Below, in pieces: positions 1-12,015 of a DNA stretch of 64,000 bases; position 1 is the first letter of the stretch; each line of letters opens with the position of its first letter. The notes beneath the pieces are model-generated. The model saw nothing but the letters and a program-made list of their open reading frames with translations. It did no database searches and was not told the origin of the DNA. The position numbers and the translations under genes were made by a program. The DNA comes from Prosapia bicincta (taxonomy: Eukaryota > Arthropoda > Insecta > Hemiptera > Cercopidae). The stretch spans positions 29,707,719 to 29,771,718 of the forward strand of contig JBAIZL010000008.1 of the NCBI GenBank assembly GCA_036971475.1, read 5' to 3'.

Positions 1-2144
1 TAAAACTTCTCATTTAATCGTAAAAATTACTTCAAATTCCTATGTTAGATTTTATTATTTAATTTATTTATTTAGTCAATCCTTTCAATTGAATTTGGTA
101 TCTTACACCAACTATAAAAAACAACAAACATTTACAAAACCAAATTCTTTTCCTTCATTATAAACTTTGTAACTTCTTTTGTAAACAAACAAGTTTTATC
201 TCACCTTGCATTACCTTTATTCTTTTCTAAAATTTTAAAATTAGTTTAAAATCAAAATCAATCCTTTCTTTGTTAATATGTAAAACTCAAACTTTAGTAT
301 TTAACGGTTTCTTCAAATTGAAACTTTAAATTTACTTGGAAAAATATTCTACTTTACTTTTCTGTACAAGAATTTACTTTGTTTTCTAAGACTTCATTAC
401 AATTTACTTACTTTCACAACCCTTTCATTTTCCCATGAAATCTCTGGATATCTTACTTTAGTATCTTAAACCACATATAAAAAACAACAGACATTTAAAA
501 AACAAAATTTTTTCAACAAGCATTTTGAAATATTTTATATCTTCACTTAAATTCGACAACTTTTAATTTTAAACCCACATGAGAACAATTTAAATTTCTC
601 AGCCTTTAACTGTAACATAGCTTATTCTATTACTTGAAATTTATTTACACTTTTATGACTTAAATTTACTTTGTAGGATCCACATATTCTTTTTCCAAAA
701 TTTTACTTTTTAATTTTATCTTTCAAAATTTTATTTATAAACATTTTGATTTGTGCTTTTTCAATCTAGAACGGGAGGGTTTGCCCTTTTAGTTTGAGGT
801 AATTACCACAACCTAACGCAATACCCTCCACTTTCTTTCTGAAACGAAGCCACTCCTTTCAAACGAATTTTCAACTTTTGCAACATTTATTTAAATTTAA
901 ACTTTAATATTTCAAAAAGTTCTCAAAAATTGAAAATAAAATTTTTAATTTATTTGAAAGAGAGAGAGAAAAAAAGCTAAAATGCGACCTTTCCTGCGTC
1001 ACTTCCTATCTGGTCCGTCTTTGGCGTGATGTCATCTCTCTCCTTTTGTGACTGGTAATCTTTGATGTAGGACTCGCCTAAAACTCGCGTCGCCTGATCT
1101 TCTTTGTTCCGAAGTTGGCGTAATATCCGAAACAAACAATGCGCTTTTCTATTGCGTGAAATTATACATTTTTATTTATATATCTGTTTTTTTTTTTTTT
1201 AATTAAAGTCCTGAATTTAGTTCTTTAACCCGTCTTAAACACTGTCTTAATAATTTTAGAACTTAATTTTACTACCGGTTATAATCTACTTGTTTTTGTT
1301 TTATTTCACTGTTCCAATTTATATTTTATAGGTGGATTTGGTTACTTTTTACCCTAAATTGTTTAACCATTTTAAGCACTGTTTAGTTTTTTTATTAGCA
1401 CTGATTCAAAAGTTTTATTCGACCTAATTTTCTGCAACCATTTCCTTGGGGACGCTACGACATTGCTGTTTAATGATGCAAACTACTTTTGGAGAGTTTC
1501 CTCCCTAAAATGGTTTTAAAACACACGGTACTACAATGCAGCGGTCTATCTCCCTCTTAGCCCTGCATTTTTACCATTTACTTAACGGTTTGAAACGCGA
1601 TCAACGTTGTACCAACCGGAGCGCACTCACACACGACCGATTCCTTCGTGGTCTCAAGCTACACTAAAATTTTGACATTCTCAGGCTTTTCAACCTCTCA
1701 TCGTTGCGTTAGACAATTAATAAGTTTCCTACCGCTTGTGTGACCGGAAGAATTGTCTGGTTTACTTCCTACTTGATCTACTCACGTTCTGTCCGTCGGT
1801 TGTCGAAATATTCACTATATTTTTAATTTTACTTTAACTCCTTCGGGAGGCTCCGCATCTAGTTTTTGTCTCTTCACTTGGTCCTTCTTTTTTCTTTTTT
1901 CCTCTCGAATGTTGATGGTCTCTAGGTGGATTTTGGACTTTTCCCCCTTTTAAATCTGGAAAAAAATCACCTTATCCTGAAAATGGCCTTATTTCTATCC
2001 CTTAAACTCGGTAAAATAAACTTACATTTTGCCTAAGGCATTTTTATTTTGTAATGGCTTCGCTATTTTGCCTGCAAAACCTCTTAAAATATATGGAATT
2101 TTTAATTTCACTTGCAAAGGTAAAATGTGACATTTTTAACCAGT

Positions 2145-2147
<3 letters not shown>
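1..2147. other. AT-rich non-coding stretch with a diverged internal duplication
   Basis: No gene is recognised. Positions 98-152 and 460-513 are similar (both read roughly GTATCTTA..CCA..TATAAAAAACAACA) and lie 362 bp apart, so this looks like an old duplicated or tandem repeat. The part from about 980 to 1150 is less AT-rich but shows no open frame of note. Confidence 0.4.
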
Positions 2148-2552
<405 letters not shown>

Positions 2553-2756
2553 GGTTTGTCGGTATGAAATGGCATTGCGTAGAGCGTATTGCATCTAATT
2601 CTGCCTAAAATGAAAATTTACATAGTTATTGGTTAATACCTCTATTAGCGTGCGTATCTAACTCTATTTGTTGGAGAAGTGAAACTGATCGCCTTAATTG
2701 TTACATGTTCCAATCTCCGGTCTCCGTACAATTCTATTATCTGTATACTGTTGCAA

Positions 2757-3165
2757 CTATTGATCAAGGAGCTATGATGGCGTGTTTATTCATACATTTG
2801 CAACAAACATCGATCGAAGGTCTAGCAAGGCGTATTTATTCGTACATTTTTGCTCCAGCTATAGAACGAGAGACTAGTATGGCGTATTTATTATTATATT
2901 TGCCTCAATTATAAAGCAAGGGATTAGTAAAGAATAGTTATTCGCACATTTGCCACAGCCTTTGAACTAGGAGCTAGTATGGCTTATTTATTCGTTCGTT
3001 TGCAGCAAAAATTGATCAAGAGATTATTATGACGTATTTATTCGTACATTTGCCTTATCTATAGTGCGAGGGACTAGTATGGCGCATTTATTCGTACGTT
3101 TGCCACAACTACTGAGCGAGGGACTAGTATGGCATATATATTTCTATATTTGCCATCATTTTGTA
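2757..3165. repeat. ~50-bp tandem repeat, about 8 diverged units
   Basis: The motif CTAGTATGGCGTATTTATTC recurs, with variants, near 2772, 2822, 2874, 2924, 2974, 3025, 3074 and 3124, a spacing of 49-52 bp. Each unit also has a TACATTTGCC-like segment. The array is non-coding because the unit is not a multiple of three and units carry stops. Confidence 0.85.
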
Positions 3166-3989
3166 TTAGAAACAATTGCAAAACGGTTTGGAGTAAAAAT
3201 CGATGTCGAGTATTTTACTTCCTTTTTCACACATATGCTATTTAGATTATGTCATTCAGTAGTTGTGTCTGTTACGCAAATGTCGGCAATTATTTGAATG
3301 AACGATGCAAATAAATTAAATTTTCTATCGTTACAAAATAAAATAACACTTCGCGAATTATGCACGAATGGATTAGAAGGTTCTACTGGTCCGCGTAGTT
3401 CTGGAAAGACGGTCGAATCCGTAGTGTCTAGTTGGTGTTGGTCTCGTCCAAGGGCAGCCGGTCCCAAATCTAGGCTTTACGGTAAGGTCACAAAATTCTT
3501 ACATACTGGTACTGCAGGTGGCGGCACGAAGTCCACCCTTTCCCCGGTCTCGGAGCTGACGCCAATCGCCCGGATGGGAGTCAACAAATTTAGATGGGGT
3601 TCGAGGAGCTGATGGTTTCACGTGCTAGATAGGAAATGCCTACAAAGTGCATCTTTGTGTGCTTTGACAAGGAGGTAGAGTCGTGAGACAAGTAGACTAC
3701 TTTTTCTCGACATTGTTTTTTCACCAACTTTCTTTCTTTTTACACTTTCCTCATAACTCACTGCTGAATAAGACGTGTAAGGTAATTGTAAAGGAATGGA
3801 AGCAAATGCAATGACTATTTTAGTTTGTTAGAAACAATTACTCTAACACTAATATTATTATTGAAAATTAAAGAGGCCTGTTGAAATAAGTTAACTATAT
3901 AGCTATGTTGCACTTACGTATAACAAAATATGAAAAAAAATTATGTTTATTTATATAAATTTAGAAATATATAGACATAGTATTTAGAA
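3166..3989. other. no recognised gene; short GC-richer open frame
   Basis: An open frame at 3298-3612 (+) would give 104 residues rich in Gly, Ser and Thr. I recognise no domain, and it has no evident splice or promoter context. It could be part of an unrecognised exon or mobile element, but nothing here supports calling it a gene. Confidence 0.3.
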
Positions 3990-3990
3990 T

Positions 3991-4033
3991 GTATATATAT
4001 ATATATATATATGCTGATACGTAATATAAAGAG

Positions 4034-4059
<26 letters not shown>
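3991..4059. repeat. two (TA)n tracts beside the Penelope-like element
   Basis: Tracts of about 22 bp (3991-4013) and 26 bp (4034-4059) lie 33 bp upstream of the left end of the PLE. Other PLE-derived palindromes in this window also sit beside (TA)n, which may reflect insertion-site preference. Confidence 0.9.
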
Positions 4060-4064
<5 letters not shown>

Positions 4065-4156
4065 TAAATATGGAGGTACATTTTCTTGTAATATAGTTAA
4101 TGAATAAAACAAAATCAAATACAAGAATAGTTTTTAATTTATATGTTATTTAAACC

Positions 4157-4190
4157 TTTTTGTCAATAAAATTAGCATCTTCAGGAAAAC
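4157..4190 (-). pseudogene. degenerate hammerhead ribozyme motif, left arm of the 4.1-5.4 kb PLE
   Basis: On the minus strand the first core box CTGAAGA (complement of 4178-4184) is followed by an extra T and GCTAA. The partner strand reads TTGAC and runs straight into A-rich sequence, so the G of the GAAA box is gone and one stem II pair is broken. Compared with its sister at 5352-5397 it is probably inactive. Confidence 0.55.
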
Positions 4191-4473
4191 AATAAACAAT
4201 GATATAACAAAAAAATTTGTTTACAAAAATTAAACCATATGTACTAAAATTTAACCATATTTTTATTGGTATTCATACTGTTGTGTAATTTTTGCCATGA
4301 CATCAATGACCTTGTATAAGTGTTTGGTTATTTGATTTCCCTTGAATTTGTTCATTAATTAATTTGTCTTCAACTTTATGTTTATAAATTTCTAATGTTT
4401 CGTATGTATTTGTTTTTAACTTTTTATTTATTTCATTAATTTCATATTTCCTACTTCAGGAAATGTGTGTCCG

Positions 4474-5084
4474 CTAATGAACCTTATAACTATCCTTCAA
4501 ATCATCCTTATGACCAAAAAATGGCAGCATTATATAATTTATTTTATAGATTGCACACAATACCAATGAACATAAATGATTGAATTAAAGAAAAAAAATT
4601 AATATATCAAATTGCATTTGAAAATGGATATAAAAGAAAAACTACAGATAAATGAAATAATAACATAATAAGAAAACAGAAAATCGACAATAACTTTATA
4701 AATAATACAAGAGAAAAATATTTGAACAGCCCTTACATTCACAGGTAACGAAATAAACAAAATTACAAGATTATTTAAAGAAAAAAAATTACAAATTACT
4801 TACGAAACTGATAATAAAATAAAAATAGAATTAAATATAACAATAATCAAAATTGTATTAACGAAAGAAATGCTGCATATAATATAAAATATCAAGATTA
4901 TAATCAATTACATATAGGACGAACAAAGAAGAAATTAAAAGAAAGATTCAAAGAACATTTAAACGCTTATATAAAATCGAACATATACAAACCAAATTTG
5001 GCTACTTATCGTATCAATAATAAATACAGATTCCTGAAATAGGAAATATAAAATTAATTAAAGATATGAACAAAGGGTTAAAGA

Positions 5085-5147
<63 letters not shown>

Positions 5148-5280
5148 CATTAGAAATTTATAAACATCAATTTGAAGATAGATTAATAAGTGAACAAATT
5201 CAAGTGAAATTAATACATCAAACTATTTACAAGGTCATTGACGTCGTGGCAAAAATAACACAAAAGTATAAACACCAATA
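4474..5280 (+). pseudogene. Penelope-like element polyprotein remnant (post-RT linker plus GIY-YIG endonuclease)
   Basis: PLE proteins join a reverse transcriptase to a GIY-YIG endonuclease that nicks the target DNA. Conceptual translation with frame changes gives, in order: NYPSNHPYDQKMAALYN and RLHTIPMN (about 4490-4570), resembling the conserved segment after the PLE reverse transcriptase; FTGNEINKITRLFKEKK (about 4738-4790), matching the linker segment; and HIGRTKKKLKERFKEH (about 4910-4958), the GIY-YIG core with the catalytic-type Arg in KERF but His in place of the YIG Tyr. A C-terminal stretch runs to a stop at 5279-5281. In-frame stops, frameshifts and a (TA)n expansion break the frame, and the reverse transcriptase is absent. 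I am confident of the family, not of the clade. Confidence 0.8.
5089..5143. repeat. (TA)n microsatellite inside the PLE coding remnant
   Basis: About 55 bp of pure (TA)n. The inverted partial copy at 4093-4470 lacks the expansion, so the tract grew or was inserted after the two copies separated. Confidence 0.95.
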
Positions 5281-5351
5281 AAAAATACAATATGGTTAAA
5301 TTGTAGTAGATATGATTAAATGTTTGTAAACAAAAATGTATAGGATTGTTT

Positions 5352-5397
5352 TTCCTGAAGATGCTAATACTTATTTTTTTGGCGAAAAACTTTGAAT
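5352..5397 (+). ncRNA. hammerhead ribozyme motif at the 3' end of the PLE
   Basis: Core box 1 is CTGAAGA (5355-5361), followed by one extra T. Stem II is GCTAA (5363-5367) paired with TTGGC (5379-5383), including one G-U pair. Box 2 is GAAA (5384-5387). A near-self-complementary AAACTT is stem III, T5393 would be the cleavage-site base, and TTC/GAA gives a 3-bp stem I. The stem II sequence differs from that of the other loci while pairing is kept. Confidence 0.65.
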
Positions 5398-5452
5398 ATC
5401 ATATAAACTAAAACCATTCTTGTATTTGAAATATTTTCATTCATTAATTTTA

Positions 5453-6424
5453 TATATATTCAATAACTAATCCAGTCTGATTCAAAAACGTTTAGCCTAG
5501 GACATAATAGTTAGAGACTCGAACATCTTACTATATCTTCTATCAGCAGTTTAAGTGATCATTTATTTGGACAGAATTTTGTACAAGTCTTATATTAAAT
5601 GGTAGAAATAGTTAGTTAACTGGCTGTATTAGGAATTAATGTTTAGAATAATTATAAATTATAGAATCGAGAAATTTGGCGACATCTTTTTTTCACAATG
5701 TGACCACACACTAAGAAAAGATTTTCAAAATTTTGGATACTGAAGCACAATAATCGAATATATTGTGGAGTTAAATTCATCTCATAAGAACAAGGGGAAT
5801 GGTGCTTGATAGAAAGTATACACCACCAGATGTGTCGATTTTGTATGGAATATATCTAGTATTTTTGCTACAACTGTATATCATTTAGTCTATTTATATA
5901 TTTCAACAATAGAAAATGAGTAGAATATAATTCCAATGAAAATTGGTAGTTTCTAGTTTTTGGGAAAACACAACCTAAAAGGAAAATACCGACAAAAGGA
6001 AAACAATAATGTTTTCTCCAAGACATTTAATCTTGTGTAATTCAGAAATTACCTAATCATTTTTTATAATATAGAAAACTACGATAGTATAACACAGAAA
6101 TTTTACATTTAACAACAAAATTTGAACTACAAATAAGAAATTTGAGCTAATAGTTTTGCAAAATCCTCTACGAAAATCGCCAAATATATGAATGTATACA
6201 TTTTTCATTCAATATTTTTATTTTTATTTGAGCAAGGTACTTAACAAAGACTAATATTTATTGTATTTATTAATAAAATAATGCAGGTATAAAAAAACAT
6301 TAATTTGATGCTTACTGAATACAATTATTTTAAACAAATTCATTTGAAATCAGTTCTTAATAAGTATTAGACGCGCCTAAGAATTTTTCTATTTCAAACA
6401 TTGGATTGAAAATACATATCTTAC
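5453..6424. other. AT-rich non-coding stretch
   Basis: Only short open frames occur on either strand, and no repeat or RNA structure was recognised. Confidence 0.5.
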
Positions 6425-6835
6425 TGTCATCGTTATATTGAACGATTTGTATTGAGATTTGTCAAAATTGAAATGAATTAACATATTTACCAACTGATCA
6501 AAACTATTTAGTAGTAAACTTTTTTCCTTAACAATGTTTAATAAATAATGTAAAAGATACGTGTAAAACAGCTGTTCTAAAACATAATCTAAAACATAAA
6601 AACAGCTGTTCTACAACATAACCTAAAACACAAAAGCAGCTGTTCAACAACATAAACTAAAACACAAAATCAGCTGTTCATGAAATCATATGTTATCATT
6701 TAATTCACTTTGAGGTGACTCAGCGTAACCTGACGAAAATTATACTGACGCGAAATTGTATGTTTATGTCCATCTAATAATTTTTGTACGAGTCGCTATA
6801 GAAGTTTCCACTTCAAAAACTGTATCTTACTTAGT
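6425..6835 (+). repeat. dispersed repeat family, copy A, with a 34-bp internal tandem repeat
   Basis: This segment is similar along its length to 20530-20885 and in part to 52436-52505. Shared landmarks are AATGTTTAATAAATAATGTA, ATCATATGTTAT, CTTTGAGGTGA and TTTATGTCCATC. Inside, CAGCTGTTC occurs at 6569, 6603, 6637 and 6671, exactly 34 bp apart, whereas the other copies have only two related units at the same spacing. It has no coding capacity and is probably a non-autonomous transposable element of unknown class. Confidence 0.75.
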
Positions 6836-9800
6836 AAGTACTTTGAACAATCTTTAAATAAAATCTGTGTTTACAGTGCAAACCTATAACATATGAAATA
6901 TAATTTTTGAGGGATGTTAGCTTCTATAAATAAACTGCGGTCAAAGTAAGCGACTTTCTGAAACATTTACCTGAAGTACAAGAAACGTAATGCAATCCGT
7001 TCAGACAGATCTAGAATTAGATGATGCAATGTAATATCTTCTATAATTCCATAATGCACTGTATCCTACAGGATTCCCATAAAGTTAAATATATGGGCGC
7101 CTGCAAATAACTTTAAATAATAATTATTATATATAAAATTATTAATTATATTTACTTTTATAATAATATTTATTCATAATAATAATAATAATAATTTACT
7201 ATGATTAATATTAATTATTATTATTTATTAATTTATATAATAATTATTATAATAAATACAAATATTAATTTAAGGCTACAACTATTGAGAAATGACAAGG
7301 CACAATCTATGTATATTTTTCGCAAGCACGCTATTTCCTATGAAAGATTTCTTTTTATTCCTGGCGAAACACCAGTTATGGTTTTCATCACCACCCTATG
7401 AAAGAATAATTTGTCATTATAATTATTAAATCGCAAATAGATTTTAAGGAATGGGTTTAAGAGGTTTTTTCATCGGCATTTTTTGTAGCCTGTTCTAAAA
7501 TGTGTTCATCTTTAAGAAGGATCTCGCTGGGTATGCGGGGGGGGGCGCGTTCAACCCACAAAAGCTTAAATGTAAATAATGCAAATTTCGAGTAAAAACA
7601 CAAAAGAGGTATACGTAAAAGTGACATATTTTATGGCAGAACCATCAAGATTAAACGATAAAAAATATGTTTCATATCTATAATTTTTACTGTTATCTCG
7701 TGATATGGGACTAGTACTAAACAATTTTATATATTATTCAGACCAGTTTACTGCAGAGCTATATGGGATGTAACTATATTGTGTAGTGAAACAGTTGTAA
7801 GTAGCAAGGTCAGCTTAACAATACCGCAGCGAACAGTTCTTTGTATAAAGCTAAATTAGTAATCAAAGTAGGCGACTATAAAAGTTAATATTAATAATAA
7901 CAAAACCTATTCTTAAGTAAATGTTTTCGTATTTGTTAATTATAAGTGTAAAAATATGCTTAGTACGTTTCCTAGTTTTTTTTTCTAATAATAGCCTACA
8001 TTTGAAGATATGAACGGATGAAAAATATATTGTTTTAAACTATTGTAAATTTTTGTCAAATTTATTTACGGGTTATTTTTTTTATGGTCCTTATATTCAT
8101 TATAAATTATACAATAATGATTCAGTTCCTACTATTAGTTCACAATGTCCCTATATATATTTATAGGATACATCGTAGGATATTCAATTTTATATTTATA
8201 GGATATTTATATTTATAGGATATTCAAATTTTAAATCGTTATTAAAATACTTTTCATTGATCCACTAAAGTTCAAATTTATAGCGAATAATACTTGATAA
8301 TAATACAGATTCTTCAGATATTATTTTAATAATTGATTTTAATAATTAATTTCCCGTCTTGTTATTTTTCCACTTAATATTGTGATATATGTACATTGTA
8401 TCATTAAATTATTTCTTAGAGAACATAGAACTCAACTCTTAAATTTCCGACAAAGGGCGGCACAGTACAAAGTTAGTTGCAAAAATAATTAATCTAAGGC
8501 TTTTGGCTTTTCAAGTCGATAGAATTACTAAATATGTTTTCTTCTGTGTTTTTAAAATAAGCAAGGATCGCTAAAATACCGGTAGATAAGGTTAGAGCAA
8601 TGACTTAAAGTTTGGAAAAAAATATAAGTTAACCGTCAGGTATCGGTACAAAATTTTAAGCTAGAGGTTATAGCTGAGATGGTGTTGGTTGTAATTTAAA
8701 AAGTGTTTAGTGATTGGTTGGAAAGTGCCAGATGGAGGAATAGAATGCTAATGCGTGAGGAACGCAAAAACGCGAGTAAGGAAACGACAGCGGTATGACG
8801 AACGAATAAGAAGGGGATAAATTTATTGAGGAGAAGGGATATTTATAATAATAAAGTAAGTTAATAAAAGATGGTTAAAAAAATTAATAAGTTAAAGGAG
8901 AAAGTGAGATAGGGAGTCGTAATTTGTAAAGAAAGAGTAGTGAAGAGAAGCGAGTCAAGGAACTATCGACCCATCTTTAACGTGCAGCGAGCGAGAAGGC
9001 GAGCGCAAGGATAGCCACCATTCAACCAGTAGAGAGTGACGTCCAAGGATAACTACACATGTTCAGTGAGCCAGACATATAAATTAAACACATTTTTTTA
9101 TTGTAATAAGTTACTAACATTTCACCGAACACGCAAAATATTTTTTTCAAAATTTAAATATTCGGTATAATTATCTGATATCAATAACCCATTGTTAAAT
9201 TTTCATTTATGCATCATCCAGATTACAGTAACCTCTTAAACTACCCAGAGTGTATAAATAACAAAATCGTATTATCTATAATAGCTAATTAAGGCGGGAG
9301 TTCAGCTAGGTATTTATTGTGTAGGAGAAATTCTTTCTTTCTTTTGTAATTATATTGTAGTCGTGGTTAAAGATATTAATTGGCAAATAAACTAGAGTTT
9401 GTCACTTAACTATGTATTATTTTATATTACCTAATTAGAAGTTTCTCCGAAGTATATATTTTTGTGTGTTTATATTAAAAATAAATAAGCGTAACTAAAT
9501 AAATAATTACGGTAAGCGAAAAATAAAAAATAATTACCATAATATACACATTTATATTATTTGTAATTCTTTAATAAAAAGCAACAATTTTTTTTTACTC
9601 AAGTAGCAATTGGCTTTAGTTTTTTTCATATTACTTGTATACAATTGATTCATTTTTCTGTAATATCGGGATTTAACTATATTATCTATAATTGTTTTCT
9701 GTATAAGTCTATTTTTTTCCTGGTCTATCTTGTCGGCATTAAATAAAACTTCCGCACTTTTCTTATCAATCAAATGTTCTATTTTTTACTCAAAAGTATT

Positions 9801-9923
9801 GAGTCTAAAGCATATAAATAAACTCATAAGTAATATATATGTTTAACATTATAAAAGAACGAGGTTTACCCTTTGGAAAATATTAGTATAATTTCACAGC
9901 ATTTATTATTATGTTTTGTAATA
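6836..9923. other. non-coding stretch with low-complexity AT and short local repeats
   Basis: Positions 7117-7260 are almost pure A/T with (TAA)n character. A G-run lies near 7537-7546. A short motif TATTTATAGGATATTCAA repeats around 8160-8240. The part from 8750 to 9060 is purine-rich. No gene is recognised on either strand. Confidence 0.5.
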
Positions 9924-10953
9924 CAGTAGAACCTCTCAAATCCGAACTCCAGAAATCCGAACATGATTTGATGGTAACCAAATTTTTAAAAATATCTAAA
10001 ATTTAATTAAGTATATACTGAAAGTTTGCTACTTACGTAAAACAGAAATGAGATGTATAATATATTGGAATTGACAATGTAAAAACATGATATAATACGA
10101 AGGCCCATACTGTACTACTGTATCACTTCATTAACATAGAAGTTAATGGCAGTGAAATAAAAATAAAAAGACAAACACTAAACTATATGTTTCACTTAAA
10201 AATAAAACAAACAAACACCTGACTATATTTTTCACTTAATATCAGTAACCTTCATCTGGCGAAGAGACGTAAGCCTTCTCGAGGATCCGATGTTGAGCCA
10301 CCGTCGCATTAGCAAAACATCATTGGGTGTTGCAGGACCATGTTCTACGTAACGCAACGCAATGTCGAGAGCGGCGGCAGCGTCGGATGAGTAACAGCAT
10401 TCAACGAGGCATCTTTTTCCTTGTTATCGCTATCTGCTAAACTGTCATCGTGTTGATCCTGGATCATAGACACCATGGCATGCTTTTTGCAGCAAGATTG
10501 TTATTGATAACTTTCCTCCGCTTACCGTTAATTGTCTAATTCCGTGCCTTCTCTTCCATCTATCCAACCATCTATTGCTAGCAGTAAATTCCACCGTTCA
10601 ATAATTTGTTTAACTGTAATGCCTTTTCTTGTATTAATGGGCCACTAATAGGAACTCCTTTCTGCCTCTCTTGTATAATCCATAAAAATACAGCCTCGTC
10701 AATTTTTTCAATGGCAGAAACTTTCGAGTGATGGCGTTGTTATAAAGACTTTTCTCTTGTAGCACTGGAAAACTTTAATTTTTGATATAGAAATATGTAA
10801 TGAATGTTCTAATATTGTTCGTTAATTAAAAAAACGCAATTCTGTCAAATAAAAAATACACAACCAATCCAAAATCCGAACTTTTTCGGCAAATCCGAAC
10901 TTTTCCAAATCCGAACAGGTTCCCAATTAGTTCGGATTTGAGGGTTTCCACTG
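9924..10953 (-). mobile_element. internally deleted Tigger/pogo-type (TcMariner) DNA transposon
   Basis: The ends are inverted repeats: left CAGTAGAACCTCTCAAATCC and right the complement of CAGTGGAAACCCTCAAATCC, both with extra AAATCCGAAC repeats, flanked by TA at 9922-9923 and 10954-10955, as expected for a TA target duplication. Minus-strand translation finds two transposase pieces. KIDEAVFLWIIQERQKGVP, ISGPLIQEKAL and, after a frameshift, WLDRWKRRHGIRQLTVSGGK match the CENP-B-type DNA-binding domain. DAAAALDIALRYVEHGPATP and NDVLLMRRWLNIGS match the C-terminal tail. The DDE catalytic core between them is missing, so this is a non-autonomous derivative. Confidence 0.88.
10250..10720 (-). 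pseudogene. Tigger/pogo-like transposase remnant (HTH_CENPB piece joined to C-terminal tail)
   Basis: The coding remnant lies inside the 1030-bp element. The N-terminal CENP-B-like helix-turn-helix (about 10520-10715, minus strand) would bind the terminal inverted repeats in an intact transposase, and the tail piece occupies about 10260-10400. Frameshifts and stops interrupt both, and the DDE domain that cuts and joins DNA is deleted. It may still bind DNA in theory, but no continuous frame spans the pieces. Confidence 0.8.
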
Positions 10954-11289
10954 TATATTGTATAGTACCTCGTCGTAATATTTACACCTGAATAAATATA
11001 AAAACCTTCAAAGCCCTTATGTCATTGTAATTTGCTTTAATTGGATGAGTTTATACGCCAATCATGGTTTTATCGAGAAATTCAATGAAACTAAAGCCGT
11101 ATTGTATAATTATTGCAACGAGGTAAACCTTTAGAAACACCGATTAATATTGAACGGTAGAGTTGTGCCGAGTGAAGTTGAGTTTGTTTAAGAACTTGGA
11201 CTTTTATAATTCTTTTACATTTTTCTCTCAATTTGAATAAAATCCTGCAACTAAGTGCGAATCACTTAATACTTCTAAATAAATGCTGT

Positions 11290-11710
11290 TAATAAAAGCA
11301 TTTACCGTTGTATTTATTTACTGCAAATCGTGAGTCACATTAAAACGCATCAAAGCTTGATAGTGTTTTAGTGTGAGAGAACAAAACTTTTAACATAGCG
11401 CTATCTGTATTTATCCTGCCTCTACAGATGAATTCGTGCAAATCTTGAGTCACGTTCACATACATCAAATTGTGACTCCGTTTCAGTAAATGAGGCGAAG
11501 GTTTTTACCATTCCGTCATCTGTATTTATGCTACCATTACAGATGTATTTGGGCAAATCGTGAGTCACTCGTCAAAACGTGACTCTGTTTCAGTGTATAA
11601 GACAAATCTTTTAACATTGTGCCATATATATTTCTCCTGCCTCTATAGATTTATTCATGCGAATCGTGAGTCACGTTCATACACATCAAATCGTGACTCT
11701 GTATGAAACC
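11290..11710. repeat. tandem repeat of ~110-116 bp, about 4 units
   Basis: AATCGTGAGTCAC recurs (with changes) near 11324, 11438, 11554 and 11660. Each unit also carries a TCTGTATTTAT..TGCC..TCTACAGAT segment and a nearby GTGACTC in the opposite sense. It is non-coding. Confidence 0.8.
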
Positions 11711-11869
11711 GTGAAATACTGTATTTTCAGGAAATAGGAAAAGTAAAATAACTAAAGAATAAGGTATCTTGAAGACAGATATATCCCAAGGTGTTCCATA
11801 TTAAAACAAAAAGAATTACTTATTTTTATTATATGTCTTCTTCAAGAGTTTTATAAAAATTATGCGTTC

Positions 11870-12015
11870 AACGGCTCCTCTCTCTACCCTCCCTCTATCC
11901 CTTCCTCTCCCCCTCCCTCCCTCTCTCTCTACCTCCCTCCGGCCCTCTCTCTCTCTCTCTCTCACACACACACTTACTCACTCACTCACTCACCGCCCCC
12001 CTCTATCTCTTTCCC
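11870..12015. repeat. CT-rich low-complexity tract with a short (CA)n
   Basis: Mixed CTCTCCCT, (CT)n, (CA)n and (CTCA)n runs. An open frame across it is a composition artefact rich in Ser, Leu and Pro. Confidence 0.9.

Larger units (their letters stand above)
4093..5452 (+). mobile_element. 5'-truncated Penelope-like retroelement with an inverted copy of its 3' end at the left
   Basis: The right part is a plus-strand PLE remnant: the region after the reverse transcriptase, a GIY-YIG endonuclease domain, an ORF end near 5280, then a 3' region with an HHR motif at 5352-5397. The left part (4093 to about 4470) is the inverted complement of about 5020-5450, including the C-terminal coding end, the 3' region and a degenerate HHR. 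Complete or partial inverted and tandem terminal copies are typical of PLEs. The reverse transcriptase core itself is missing, so this copy cannot move on its own. The left end abuts (TA)n tracts, and an internal (TA)n at 5089-5143 interrupts the coding remnant. Confidence 0.85.

Noticed and set aside
3298..3612. 104-residue open frame
   Set aside because: No recognisable domain, no start context or splice partners; kept only as a note.
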